Below are positions 26,763 to 37,173 of a stretch of DNA of 59,051 nt, piece by piece. Where the stretch lies: positions 1-59,051 of the forward strand of contig NZ_CAJXTC010000032.1 of the NCBI RefSeq assembly GCF_913060805.1, read 5' to 3'. A program made the translations under genes and the position numbers. This stretch comes from an uncultured Draconibacterium sp. (GTDB lineage Bacteria; Bacteroidota; Bacteroidia; Bacteroidales; Prolixibacteraceae). The stretch's first letter is position 1, and every line of letters begins with the position of its first letter. The notes under the pieces are model-generated. The model was not told the DNA's origin, made no database searches, and was given only the letters and a program-made list of their open reading frames with translations.

Positions 26763-28106
26763 ATGAGACGACAAAATGTTCTTCTGATAGCCATTATTAT
26801 AGCCCTCGGAGGTTTTCTTTTTGGCTACGACATTGCGATGATGTCGGGAACCACCACACAACTTGAATCACTTTATAATTTAAATAGTTTTTGGCTGGGA
26901 TTTACCACTGCCGTTGCCATAATCGGTACCATAGTGGGTACTATTATTATAGGTAAGCCCGCCGAAAAATTTGGCCGCAAAAAATCGCTGATCCTTTTAT
27001 CGGGCCTGTTTGCGGTTTCTACACTGGGAAGTGCATTTGCACTAAGCTGGGGAATGTTGCTTTTTTTCCGTTTTGTTACCGGTATTCTGCTGGGATGTGT
27101 TACGGTGGTAACGCCCATGTTTATTGCCGAAATTTCGCCGGCTAAAAAGCGCGGTCAGTTGGTATTGCTCAACCAGTTTTTTGTGGTTACCGCCATTTTT
27201 CTGGCTTTCGCAGTTAATTACCTTTTAGCTAATATTTTCGAAAGCGGATCGTGGCGTTGGATGATCGGTGTTGAAGCCATTCCGGCCACGATCTTTTTTC
27301 TGTTGCTGAATTTGGTTCCTGAAAGTCCCCGTTGGCTGATCAACAAAGGACGAACCGAAGAAGCACTGGCCGTTTTTCAACGCATAAAAGCAGAAAATCC
27401 GGAGGAAGAAGTACGCATTGTAAAAGTAGCTGTTGAGCAAGAAGAAGCTATTGAACACGGAAAGTTATTCGTTCGAGAAAATCGCTTTCCGGTAATGATA
27501 GCCATTTTAATTGCTGCCTTTAACCAGTTGGCCGGAATTAACGCCATAATGATTTATGCACCACGCGTTTTCGAGATGGCGGGTTTTGGAACCAACGCTT
27601 CACTGTTGCAATCCATTTCGGTGGGTGCCACAAACCTTCTTTTCACTTTTGTTGCGCTGTTTCTGATCGACAAATACGGTCGCCGCACTTTATTAATGGC
27701 CGGATCGGTTGGTATGGTCTTTTTCCTGGGCATGCTTTCAAAATCGTTTTTCACTCAGAATTACAGCGACCTGGGCGGCTATGGCGTAATGATCTACCTC
27801 ATGGGATTCATCGCCTTTTTTGCCTTTTCGCAGGGAGCCGTGCTATGGGTGGTTATTTCTGAAATCTTCCCCAACAAAGTACGCTCAAAAGGTCAGGCCC
27901 TCGGAACATTTACACACTGGATTTTTGCAGCCGCTCTCATCTGGGGTTTCCCGATATTGAACAACACCGTTGGCGGCGGAATCTCCTTTGGCTTTTTCGC
28001 AGCGATGATGGTACTGCACTTCTTCTTTGCCTGGAAAGTATTGCCCGAAACCAAAGGTAAATCGCTGGAGGATATTCAAGAGGAGATCAAAAAACGAATC
28101 AAATAA
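26763..28106 (+). CDS. MFS sugar porter, probable fructose importer
   Basis: An inner-membrane sugar transporter of 447 residues and 12 predicted spans. Sugar-porter signatures are intact: GFLFGYDIAMMSG in span 1, PAEKFGRKKS in loop 2-3, PESPRWLINKGR at the central loop, QLAGINAIMIYAPRVF in span 7, DKYGRRTLL in loop 8-9 and PETKGKSLEDI at the C-terminus. It is the first gene of the fructan operon and is followed by fructokinase, so fructose uptake is the most likely role; glucose or another hexose cannot be excluded. The arrangement parallels the inner-membrane permease of known Bacteroides fructan loci. Confidence 0.9.
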   Translation: MRRQNVLLIAIIIALGGFLFGYDIAMMSGTTTQLESLYNLNSFWLGFTTAVAIIGTIVGTIIIGKPAEKFGRKKSLILLSGLFAVSTLGSAFALSWGMLLFFRFVTGILLGCVTVVTPMFIAEISPAKKRGQLVLLNQFFVVTAIFLAFAVNYLLANIFESGSWRWMIGVEAIPATIFFLLLNLVPESPRWLINKGRTEEALAVFQRIKAENPEEEVRIVKVAVEQEEAIEHGKLFVRENRFPVMIAILIAAFNQLAGINAIMIYAPRVFEMAGFGTNASLLQSISVGATNLLFTFVALFLIDKYGRRTLLMAGSVGMVFFLGMLSKSFFTQNYSDLGGYGVMIYLMGFIAFFAFSQGAVLWVVISEIFPNKVRSKGQALGTFTHWIFAAALIWGFPILNNTVGGGISFGFFAAMMVLHFFFAWKVLPETKGKSLEDIQEEIKKRIK

Positions 28107-28118
28107 AACTGAACAAAC

Positions 28119-29042
28119 ATGGAAATTAAAAACAACGAAATACTGTGTTTTGGCGAGGTGCTTTGGGACCGTTTACCATCCGGAGCAAAAGCCGGTGGTG
28201 CACCAATGAACGTGGCGCTTCATCTAAATGCTATCGGTTTGGATGCTACCATTGCCAGCAGTGTTGGAAACGACGAGCCGGGAGCAGAACTAAAAAAATT
28301 CCTCGAAGATGCGGGAATGTCAACCTCGTTGGTGCAAACCGATGAAGAACTGCCAACCAGCGAAGTACTGGTTCATTTGGACGAAAACAACAATGCTACC
28401 TACGAAATCTGCGAACCGGTTGCCTGGGATGATATTCGTTTAACCGATTCGCTTATGAAGAAAGCCAAACAGGCCGGATTGTTTATTTACGGATCACTGG
28501 CGTCTCGCAACCCACTAACCCGTGAAACATTATTGAGCCTGTTGGATTACGATGGCGTAAAACTAATAGATGTAAACTTTCGCAAACCTTACGATTCGCA
28601 GAAAGTAGTTGAACCATTACTGGAAAAATCAGATATCGTAAAATTGAACGATGACGAATTGGAGGTTTTTGCAGAATGGCACAATCTTTCAAACACCGAT
28701 GAACACAGCCTTGTAGAATGGTTTGTAAAACATTACAATATTGAAATGCTGTGTGTAACCAAAGGCGAAAAAGGAGCATTGTTGTACTGCAATGGACAAT
28801 TCTACGAGCACCCCGGATTTAAAGTAAATGCCGTTGATACCGTTGGTGCCGGCGACGCTTTTCTTGCCGGACTAATTGCTTCACTATTAAATAAAAAGAA
28901 ACCTGCCGACGCATTGGCATTTGCCTGTGCAACCGGCGCTTTTGTGGCATCGAAAGCAGGTGCTACCCCAAAATACGACATGGACGAGATTGAAAAGATC
29001 TTATCGGCTGACCAACAGCCTATAGAGAAAAATACTCTTTAA
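28119..29042 (+). CDS. PfkB-family fructokinase
   Basis: Phosphorylates intracellular fructose, feeding glycolysis. The 307-residue ribokinase-fold protein has the N-terminal sugar-binding GGAPMNVALHL motif near residue 28 and the C-terminal PfkB signature DTVGAGDAFLAG with the catalytic Asp near 245. It starts 12 bases after the permease stop, so it is co-transcribed and probably translationally linked. The specificity for fructose rests on the operon context (fructosidase, fructose-type sensor) and on similarity in style to bacterial fructokinases; other ketoses are possible. Confidence 0.9.
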   Translation: MEIKNNEILCFGEVLWDRLPSGAKAGGAPMNVALHLNAIGLDATIASSVGNDEPGAELKKFLEDAGMSTSLVQTDEELPTSEVLVHLDENNNATYEICEPVAWDDIRLTDSLMKKAKQAGLFIYGSLASRNPLTRETLLSLLDYDGVKLIDVNFRKPYDSQKVVEPLLEKSDIVKLNDDELEVFAEWHNLSNTDEHSLVEWFVKHYNIEMLCVTKGEKGALLYCNGQFYEHPGFKVNAVDTVGAGDAFLAGLIASLLNKKKPADALAFACATGAFVASKAGATPKYDMDEIEKILSADQQPIEKNTL

Positions 29043-29061
29043 TTAATTAAACTATCTAATT

Positions 29062-32000
29062 ATGGTAAAACAATTCAAATTTAGAAATGTAATTCAGGGG
29101 ATTCTGATCGTCCTCTGTGTAATGATCACCCCCGCAGCATTTGCCCAACAGGTAAGTGTTTCGGGTACTGTGAACGACGCTGCCGGCATGGCTTTGCCCG
29201 GAGTAACGATTGTTGAAAAAGGAACAACAAACGGTACCATTACCGACATTGATGGTGTGTACGAGATTACAGTATCTGGTGCCGATGCAGTGCTGCAGAT
29301 TTCTTTTATCGGGATGAAATCGCAGGAAATTGTAGTGGGCGGACAAACCACCATTAACATTAGCATGGAGGATGAAACCATCGGTTTGGCCGAAGTGGTA
29401 GCCGTAGGTTATAGTGTTCAGAAAAAAGCCGATTTAACGGGTGCCGTTGAAGTGGTTCAGATGGACGCTATTGAAAACGTGAGTTTAAGTTCGGGTAACC
29501 CTATGCAGGCTTTGCAGGGACATGTTCCGGGACTTTATATTGAAAAAACAGGTACGCCGAGTGCCACCAGTAGCCGAATCCTGATTCGTGGTGTAAATAC
29601 GCTGGGCGACAATAATCCCTTGTATATCATCGATGGTGTTCCAACCAAACGCCCCGAAGTTTTCCAGGGACTGAGTGCCGGATCAATCGTTTCTGTTCAG
29701 GTGCTGAAAGATGCTTCGGCTTCTTCTATTTATGGAGCGCGTGCATCAAACGGTGTTGTAATTGTTACCACCAAAAACGGTTCGGACAGAAAAGGCGAAG
29801 TGAAAGTTCAATTTAACTCGAACTTTTCGGTTCAAAGCGAAAAACCACAGCGTTATGATATGCTAAATGCTGTTGATCGCGGACGTGCTTTGTGGCAGGC
29901 ATCGGTAAACGATGGTATAGACCCGACCAGCGGATACGGCGAAATTTACAACTTCGACTGGAACGGCGATTACAACAATCCTGTTCTGAACGGCGTAACT
30001 GTTCAGCCTTATGTTGGCGGAGACATGAACATGCCGGCCGGTGACACCGATTGGCAGGATGCAACTTACGAAACTGGTTTCGTTATCAGCAACGATCTTA
30101 CCGTTTCCGGTGGTACCGAAAAATCATCGGTATTGATGAATGTGGGTTACATCAAAAATACGGGTATGCTGAAGTATACCAATTACGACCGTGTTACAGC
30201 CCGTATTAACGGACAAACCAGCATGCTGGATGACAAAGTGAAATTTGGTATCAACACACAGGTGGTATCGTCGAACGAAACTTTGGAAACTCCCGACTTG
30301 GGTAGTTCACCAACTCCGGGACTGGCGATTACTTTGGCGCCAACAATTCCGTTGTACGATTCAAACGGCAATTATGGTGGCCCTCTCGGATCAGGTTATT
30401 CCGACCGTAATAACCCGGTTATGATGCAGGATATCAACCGGTAGGACAATACCAACAGACGATACTTGTTCGGAAGTGTTTTTGCACAGGTTGAACCTGT
30501 TAAGAACCTGGTTTTACGCACGACTTTAGGTATCGATTATTCCATGGTGAAAGACAAGGATATCGAGCCTGCATTTACCAATGGTTTTATTGCACGATCG
30601 GTTAACAATTTAAGTATCTATAACAGCGATTTTACCAGCGTAACCTGGTCGAATACAGCGCAATATCAACTTAATCTGGACAAAAGCAAGTTTAACTTCC
30701 TGTTTGGTATTGAAGCTGTTAGCGACAATTTCCAGGACTTTAGAGGTTACAAAGAAGGTTTTTCAACACAAACAGAAGACTTCTTTGTGCTGAGCGCCGG
30801 AACCAGCAATGGTAACAGCTTTGGAACTGCCACCAGCAGTCGTTTATTCTCTCAATTCGGTAAAATCGATTACAACTACGACGAGCGCTTTTTAGCCTCC
30901 TTGACATTACGTCGCGATGGTTCTTCACGATTCGGAGCTGATAACCGTTACGGCTTCTTCCCTGCAGCTACTTTCGGATGGCGTTTGAGCCAGGAATCAT
31001 TTATGGCAGACATGGAAAAGCTTTCGAACCTGAAATTCCGTGCCGGTGTTGGTCGTGTTGGTAACCAGGATGTTGGTGATTTTGCCAGTCTTGGATTGTT
31101 TGAACCTCGTTACGGAGCAGTGGCCAGCCAGGTTGATGGTATATTCCACAACGACTTTTTTGATGACTACTGGAATGTTGGTTCAGCTTATGCTTTAGAT
31201 GGTCAGGATTCAGGAAACCTGCCTTCTGGTTTTGTTTCTGTGCAAGCCGGAAACCCTGCCTTGAGATGGGAAACAACAGATGAATTGAACCTGGGTATCG
31301 ATTTCGGATTTTTCGATAGTCAGTTGGTAGGAGCATTCGATTGGTATACACGTAAAACAACCGATATTTTGATTCAGCCACCGGTAGCTTCGGCTTTAGG
31401 TGAAGGACAATTACAGTTCCTGAACGGAGCCACCAAGAAAAATACAGGATGGGAATTTGCGTTGAGTTACAGAAAACAAGTGAACAGCGATTTCTCTTAC
31501 GAAGTTGCAGGTAGTGCCAGCCACTTTGCCGATAAGATCACTGAACTTCCTGAAGAAGTTAGAACCGCTTATCCGGGTAACTCGGAACAAACCGTTCTTG
31601 GTCATTCTGAGCTTTCAATTTTCGGATATGTTGCCGACGGTATTTTCAAAAGCCAGTCGGAAGTTGATGCACACGCCAGCCAGGTTGGTGCTGCTGCGGG
31701 GCGTATTCGCTGGGCCGATTTGAATGATGACGGTGAAATTAACTCGCTCGACCAGAAATTTCTGGGAACATTACTTCCAAAATTGGAGTATAGCATGCGC
31801 GTTGATATGAATTACAAAGATTTCGATCTTTCGATATTTGGTTCGGGTGTTGCCGGAAAAACCGGTTACGATCCTTATACTTTCTACAACGACTTTATTC
31901 GTGGCCGCGACAACGTTGGACCCGGTGTTTTCGACGCCTGGACTTCACAAAATCCGGATTCAAACGTACCGGCTTTAACATTGTCTGACAGCAACAACGA

Positions 32001-32250
32001 AACACGTACTTCAAGCTATTTGAACGTAAATGCTTCTTATTTCAAATTGCGTAATGTGCAGTTAGGTTACTCACTGCCATCAAACGTAACGGAAAGAATT
32101 CATATGGACAAACTGCGCTTTTACGTAATGGCTGAAAACCTTTTCTGGATTAAAACCAATGAATTTCAGGGACCGGATCCGGAGCGTACCGACGTAAATG
32201 CAATACCAATTCCGAGAACTTTCTCCGTTGGTGTAAATGTTTCATTCTAA
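29062..32250 (+). pseudogene. SusC-like TonB-dependent transporter interrupted by an in-frame amber codon (fructan locus)
   Basis: The frame encodes a normal SusC of about 1062 positions: signal peptide ending near AAFAQ, the VSGTVNDAAGMALPGVTI domain, plug (LQGHVPGLYIE, ILIRGVNTLGDNNPLYIID), barrel and a final TFSVGVNVSF. It is broken by a TAG at 30442-30444, codon 461, between MMQDINR and DNTNRRYLFG. Both sides remain in the same frame and align to one family member, so this is a single nonsense change and not a frameshift; a TGG, CAG or AAG codon would restore it. The second half has no plausible start (the first is a TTG inside the barrel). If real, the locus lacks a functional importer unless suppressed; it could also be a sequencing error. 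TAG ends other genes here, so recoding is unlikely. Confidence 0.88.
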
Positions 32251-32270
32251 TCAATAAAACTTAAAATATC

Positions 32271-34013
32271 ATGAAATTGAAAAATATTAAAACATATATA
32301 ATTGCACTGATAACGCTGTTCGCTGTTTCGTGCGATAATTACCTGGAGACTGAGCCGCAAGGATTTATCTCTGCCGGAAGCCCAACGGCCGAAGGCGCTG
32401 AAGGTTTGGTTACCGCGGCGTATGCTGGAATTGGTAATAACGATATGATTGGCCCTATTGCCAGCATGTGGGTTTACGGTAGTGTACGTTCTGACGATGC
32501 TTACAAAGGAGGCGGTGGTGTTTCGGACGTTGAGCCTTACAACTTTTACGAGCAATACAACCTTACGCAACCTTTCCAAAGTTGGTTGGCTGGTTTGCCT
32601 TACACCTGGGAAAATTATTACCGTGCAATTTCGCGTGCCAATTCGGCATTGCGTACACTAAATGAATTGACTGATGAAGACTTTGACCTGCGTCAGACAA
32701 GAATTGCTGAAGCTCGTTTCCTTAGAGGACATTCGCATTTTATGCTGAAAGTATTGTTCAAATACGTTCCATATATCGACGAAAATCTGAGCAACGAAGA
32801 GATCCTTCAAACTTCAAACCGCGAATATTCAAACGACGAATTGTGGAACAAAATCGCAGAAGACTTTGAATTTGCAATGAATAATCTGCCGGAATCTCAA
32901 TCGCAGGTTGGTAGAGCAAATAAATATGCTGCCGCTGCCTACCTGGCAAAACTGAGATTGTATCAGGCCTACGAACAGGATGAGAACAACCAGGTTGTAA
33001 ATATTAATCAAAGCCGTTTGCAGGAAGTGGTTGACCTTTGCGAAATGGTAATTTCATCAGGTCAATACAGTTTGCAAGCCGATTTTGGCGAGAACTTTAC
33101 AGGCGGATATGATAATGGTCCTGAGTCTGTTTTTGCCATCCAGTTTTCGATTAGCGACGGAACTACTTCCGGCCGTCTGAACTTTGAGACCGGTTTGAAC
33201 TACCCACACGGTGCACCACAATATGGATGTTGCGGATTCCACCAGCCAAGCCAAAACATGGTGAACGCTTTTGCCACCGACGCCAGCGGTTTACCAAAAT
33301 TCGAAACTTTTAACGATGTTGAATTGAGTGCAGCAGATATTACTCCTGATGGTGTAACTGTTGATCCGCGTATCGACCATACTGTTGGTATCGACGGTCA
33401 CCCGTACAAATACCGTAACGAAGATGCTTATATTTTCAGCAACAGCTGGGTGCGCGATCCGGGTGTTTACGGCTATTTCCAAAGTATGAAAGAGCAACAG
33501 GCTGCCGATTGTTCGTGCTACAAAAAAGAAGGTCCGTTTATGGGCGTTTCAAAAAACATCGATATCATTCGTTATGCCGATGTACTGTTGATGCAGGCTG
33601 AAGCATACATCGAACTGGGACAGCAAGATATGGCCCGTCCGCTGATCAACCAGGTACGTAAACGTGCATCGGAAAGTACCGACAAAACTCGTTTTGCCGA
33701 TGGTACAGCACCATCAAATTACATGATTTCGGAATACGACGGATTGAATTTAGCATGGACACAGGATAACGCACGTAAAGCTTTACAATGGGAACGTCGT
33801 TTGGAATTTGCTTTGGAAAGTCCGCGTTTCTTTGACCTGGTTCGCTGGGGAATTGCAGAGCCTGTTTTAAATGCTTACCTGGAAAAAGAGAAAACCAGAA
33901 AAGACTTCCTGAACGAAGCACATTTTACTGCCGGAAGAGATGAATATTTCCCGATTCCGCAGCGTGAAATAGACTTTACCAAAGGTTTGTACGAACAAAA
34001 TGTTGGTTATTAA
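32271..34013 (+). CDS. SusD-like outer-membrane glycan-binding lipoprotein (fructan locus)
   Basis: A 580-residue SusD-family lipoprotein (signal ending LFAVSC, lipid Cys near 21, followed by DNYLETEP). SusD landmarks include TRIAEARFLRGHSHFMLKVLF near residue 145, ADVLLMQAEAYIELGQ near 440, INQVRKRA and RRLEFALESPRFFDLVRWG. It is intact, 20 bases after the interrupted SusC. Its expected partner is that SusC, with fructan or fructo-oligosaccharide as the ligand (inferred from the locus). A terminator hairpin follows immediately. Confidence 0.92.
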   Translation: MKLKNIKTYIIALITLFAVSCDNYLETEPQGFISAGSPTAEGAEGLVTAAYAGIGNNDMIGPIASMWVYGSVRSDDAYKGGGGVSDVEPYNFYEQYNLTQPFQSWLAGLPYTWENYYRAISRANSALRTLNELTDEDFDLRQTRIAEARFLRGHSHFMLKVLFKYVPYIDENLSNEEILQTSNREYSNDELWNKIAEDFEFAMNNLPESQSQVGRANKYAAAAYLAKLRLYQAYEQDENNQVVNINQSRLQEVVDLCEMVISSGQYSLQADFGENFTGGYDNGPESVFAIQFSISDGTTSGRLNFETGLNYPHGAPQYGCCGFHQPSQNMVNAFATDASGLPKFETFNDVELSAADITPDGVTVDPRIDHTVGIDGHPYKYRNEDAYIFSNSWVRDPGVYGYFQSMKEQQAADCSCYKKEGPFMGVSKNIDIIRYADVLLMQAEAYIELGQQDMARPLINQVRKRASESTDKTRFADGTAPSNYMISEYDGLNLAWTQDNARKALQWERRLEFALESPRFFDLVRWGIAEPVLNAYLEKEKTRKDFLNEAHFTAGRDEYFPIPQREIDFTKGLYEQNVGY

Positions 34014-34024
34014 TAAATAACTCA

Positions 34025-34070
34025 AGATCATGGTTGGGAGACATTCTCCCCGCCATGATCTGTTTTTATT
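34025..34070 (+). terminator. Terminator/attenuator after the fructan susD
   Basis: AGATCATGG (34025-34033) pairs with CCATGATCT (34053-34061), with an internal GGGAG/CTCCC extension, followed by GTTTTTATTTT. Because GH32 and GH36 genes continue on the same strand 20 bases later, it probably reduces, not abolishes, downstream transcription. Confidence 0.65.
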
Positions 34071-34091
34071 TTCGAACAAAACATAAATAAC

Positions 34092-35552
34092 ATGAAAAGT
34101 CCGGCCACAATTTTATTGCTGATATTGCTTGTTTTCTGGGGATGCAAACAGGAAGCTGCTGATTCTCTGCATTTCAGTCTTGAAGATTCGGAACTACAGA
34201 ATCCGATTGCTTTGATCTACTCCGAAAACAGTTATCAATTGTTTTTCGACTACACTGTTGACGGGCAAAAAAAGTGTGGACTGGCTGAAAGCAAGGACTT
34301 GGTAAATTGGAGCGATAAACCAACAAAATTTGAGTCGGAAGAAGCTGGAAATCAGAATATAAAAACCGTTGTAGTTGATTGGAATCAAACAACTGAATAC
34401 AGTGCAGAAACCTCAGCATTAATCGCTTTCGCAACAGTTACCAATCAACCCGGAGAATTGACAGTTTTATATAGTGTTGATAATGGCTCAACGTGGCAAC
34501 AGGACACCGAAAACACAGTTGTTCTTGCCGATTTTTATGAGCCCATCCAGGACCTGAAAGTGTTTTGGAACGACGAAGCACAGACATGGATCATGTTAAC
34601 GCTTTCAGGTTATGAAGTGCGTTTTTATTCATCGCCCGACCTGAAAAACTGGGAGTACTTAAGTCAATTTGGTGATGATGTTGCCTTGAAATCGGGGCAA
34701 TGGACAAGCATCGATTTTTTCCCGATGGAAATGGCTGAGACCAATGAAACAAAGTGGGTACTTTTTATTAGTGCCGACAGTGGATCGCCCAACGAAGGCA
34801 GTGGCGTTCAGTATTTTGTTGGCAGTTTCGATAGCTATGTTTACCAGGCGTCGCACAATAAACCAAAATGGATCGATCATGGAAGCGATCTTTACCAGGC
34901 TGTTGTTTTATCCGATTACCGGATTGTCAACAAAAAGCCTTTTTTGATAGGAACTTTATACAATTCCATCTACGAAAAATTCAGCATCCCAAATAATTCC
35001 TCAACAGAATTTTCGCTTGCCCGCCAATTGACCTTAAAAGAAAAATTTTACGATTATTATTTAATCGCAGAGCCCGTACAAGCCACCGCAAAAACAACAA
35101 AAGAAACAATTAACGAAACTGAATTAACTGACGGCAAATCAATAGAAAAGAACCTTAATCTGCCAATCCGAATCGACCTGACTTTTGATGTTAATAGTCG
35201 ATTATATCTGGGTATGGCGGAATCTTTTGGCGTCAATATTAAAACAAAGGAAGGCAAGGAGTTGATTTTGGGCTACCAGGCCGAACGACGTTATTTTTAC
35301 ATAGCTGATCCATCGATACAGCGCGATTTTCCCGATAGCTGGGATGGATTCTACTACGCGCCTTATGTAACCAATGAACCGGAGCTGGATATGACATTGA
35401 TTATCGACCAGAATTCAGCCGAATTATTTGCCATGAACGGACTGATTTCGGTATCAAGGAAATTCGATTTTAAGGACAATTCCGTGCAACTTCAATTATT
35501 TGGCGAGCAAGGAAAAGTTAATTTACAGGAAGGATCAATCACACAATTTTAA
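34092..35552 (+). CDS. Degenerate GH32-fold lipoprotein, probable non-catalytic fructan-binding protein
   Basis: A 486-residue lipoprotein (LLVFWGC, lipid Cys18) that aligns along its full length with the active GH32 encoded next, but its active site is lost. The nucleophile motif WMNDPNG reads ELQNPIA, with Asn37 in place of Asp; the acid/base segment WECPDLFP reads WTSIDFFP, with Thr for Glu; and RDP reads QDL. The SGSA motif is also gone, while structural blocks (VVDWN, KWVLF, GSGVQYF) remain. The reading frame and lipoprotein signal are intact, so it is maintained, not decaying. I infer a surface fructan-binding role in place of a SusE/F-type protein. No fructosidase activity is expected. 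Confidence 0.82.
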   Translation: MKSPATILLLILLVFWGCKQEAADSLHFSLEDSELQNPIALIYSENSYQLFFDYTVDGQKKCGLAESKDLVNWSDKPTKFESEEAGNQNIKTVVVDWNQTTEYSAETSALIAFATVTNQPGELTVLYSVDNGSTWQQDTENTVVLADFYEPIQDLKVFWNDEAQTWIMLTLSGYEVRFYSSPDLKNWEYLSQFGDDVALKSGQWTSIDFFPMEMAETNETKWVLFISADSGSPNEGSGVQYFVGSFDSYVYQASHNKPKWIDHGSDLYQAVVLSDYRIVNKKPFLIGTLYNSIYEKFSIPNNSSTEFSLARQLTLKEKFYDYYLIAEPVQATAKTTKETINETELTDGKSIEKNLNLPIRIDLTFDVNSRLYLGMAESFGVNIKTKEGKELILGYQAERRYFYIADPSIQRDFPDSWDGFYYAPYVTNEPELDMTLIIDQNSAELFAMNGLISVSRKFDFKDNSVQLQLFGEQGKVNLQEGSITQF

Positions 35553-35582
35553 ACGAATAATAAACCATTTAAACATATACAA

Positions 35583-37163
35583 ATGAACCACAACAATTTT
35601 AATTTTCTGGCTATAATAGCACTGTTTTTTGCCGTGGCCTGTTCTTCAGGTCCTCAAAAAACAGACGACACTGGGGATGCCACGAAACCATACACCGAAA
35701 AGTATCGTCCGCAATTTCATTTTTCTCCGGATTCTGCCTGGATGAATGACCCTAACGGAATGGTTTATTACGATGGCGAATACCATTTATTCTATCAATA
35801 TTATCCCGACAGCACGATTTGGGGACCGATGCACTGGGGACACGCCATAAGTACTGATTTGGTGCACTGGCAACACATGCCCATCGCCTTGTATCCCGAC
35901 AGTTTGGGATTTATTTTCTCCGGTAGCGCTGTGGTCGATTGGAACAATACCACCGGATTTGGCTCAGTTGGAAATCCGCCATTGGTAGCAATTTTTACGT
36001 ACCACGATCCTAAAATTGTTGAAACGGGTGGTGTTGATGTAGAATCGCAAGCCATTGCTTACAGTTTGGATAAAGGTCGAAGCTGGACAAAATATGAGGG
36101 AAACCCGGTGATTCCAAACGATGGAAACCGCGATTTTCGCGATCCGAATGTGATTTGGAATGAGGAAATTCAGCAATGGAACCTCGTGCTTTCTGCGTAC
36201 GATCATGTTCAGATTTATACTTCTGATGACCTTAAAAGCTGGAAATATGAGAGTGATTTTGGTATCGATGCCGGAACACACGACGGTGTTTGGGAATGCC
36301 CAGATTTATTCCCGTTGCAAGTTGAAGGAACAAACGAAACAAAATGGGTGCTAATCGTGAATATAAATCCCGGCGGGCCAAATGGTGGCTCCGGAACCCA
36401 ATACTTTTTGGGCGATTTTAATGGATATGAATTTACTGCCGACTCGAAAGAAACCAAGTGGGTAGACTGGGGTCGTGATAATTACGCCGGTGTTACCTGG
36501 TCGGATGTGCCACAAGAAGACGGCCGCCGGATTTTCCTGGGCTGGATGAGTAACTGGGCATACGCAAATGTTGTACCTACTGAGGAATGGCGAAGTGCCA
36601 TGACTTTACCCCGCACACTTTCTCTGGTTAAAAAGAATGATCAATATGTGCTCAAATCGACTCCTGTAAAAGAGACAGAGCTGATTGCGGACAATTCAAC
36701 CACGGTAAAAATCGACGAAGTACTGAAAATTTCAGGAGTTAGAGAATTGGATATTCAGGGATTGACACTGAATCAAAGTCGCTTGTCGCTTGAGTTGGAG
36801 ATAGGTGAAACGTTGCCTGAATCATTTGGAATTCTGCTTGAAAATGAATTGGGCGAGAATGTAACACTAAGTTATTCTGCATCGGCAGAGCAGTTTCAGT
36901 TCGATAGAACACAATCAGGAGACATGAGCTTTTCAGATAAGTTCTCAGGAATCTCGGTTGCTCCATACAAAATCGGAGCGACTGTAAAACTTGAAATTTT
37001 TGTGGATGCCGCATCTGCCGAAGTTTTTGTAGACGGCGGTGATCTGGTAATGACAGAGATCTTTTTCAATTCTCAACCTTTCAGTAAACTGAAGGTTTTT
37101 GCCGAAGGGCAACCGATAACGCTAACAAGCGCCAAAATGGCCAATATAAATTCCATCTGGTAA
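35583..37163 (+). CDS. GH32 beta-fructosidase (levanase/inulinase/invertase), lipoprotein
   Basis: Hydrolyses terminal or internal fructosyl links. The 526-residue lipoprotein (lipid Cys20 in FFAVACSS) has all GH32 landmarks: nucleophile Asp56 in WMNDPNG, WGPMHWGHA, FSGSA, transition-state Asp in FRDPN, acid/base Glu in WECPDLFP, and the C-terminal beta-sandwich (FVDAASAEVFVDGG). Outer-membrane or periplasmic location is expected. Whether it prefers levan, inulin or sucrose cannot be told. It follows the degenerate paralogue by 30 bases, indicating an ancestral duplication followed by loss of catalysis in the first copy. Confidence 0.93.
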   Translation: MNHNNFNFLAIIALFFAVACSSGPQKTDDTGDATKPYTEKYRPQFHFSPDSAWMNDPNGMVYYDGEYHLFYQYYPDSTIWGPMHWGHAISTDLVHWQHMPIALYPDSLGFIFSGSAVVDWNNTTGFGSVGNPPLVAIFTYHDPKIVETGGVDVESQAIAYSLDKGRSWTKYEGNPVIPNDGNRDFRDPNVIWNEEIQQWNLVLSAYDHVQIYTSDDLKSWKYESDFGIDAGTHDGVWECPDLFPLQVEGTNETKWVLIVNINPGGPNGGSGTQYFLGDFNGYEFTADSKETKWVDWGRDNYAGVTWSDVPQEDGRRIFLGWMSNWAYANVVPTEEWRSAMTLPRTLSLVKKNDQYVLKSTPVKETELIADNSTTVKIDEVLKISGVRELDIQGLTLNQSRLSLELEIGETLPESFGILLENELGENVTLSYSASAEQFQFDRTQSGDMSFSDKFSGISVAPYKIGATVKLEIFVDAASAEVFVDGGDLVMTEIFFNSQPFSKLKVFAEGQPITLTSAKMANINSIW

Positions 37164-37173
37164 AATATAAGAC

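Noticed and set aside
30466-32250. Separate 594-residue TonB barrel gene
   Set aside because: It starts with a TTG inside the barrel, lacks signal, plug and ribosome-binding site, and is in frame with the preceding SusC part, so it is the second half of one interrupted gene.
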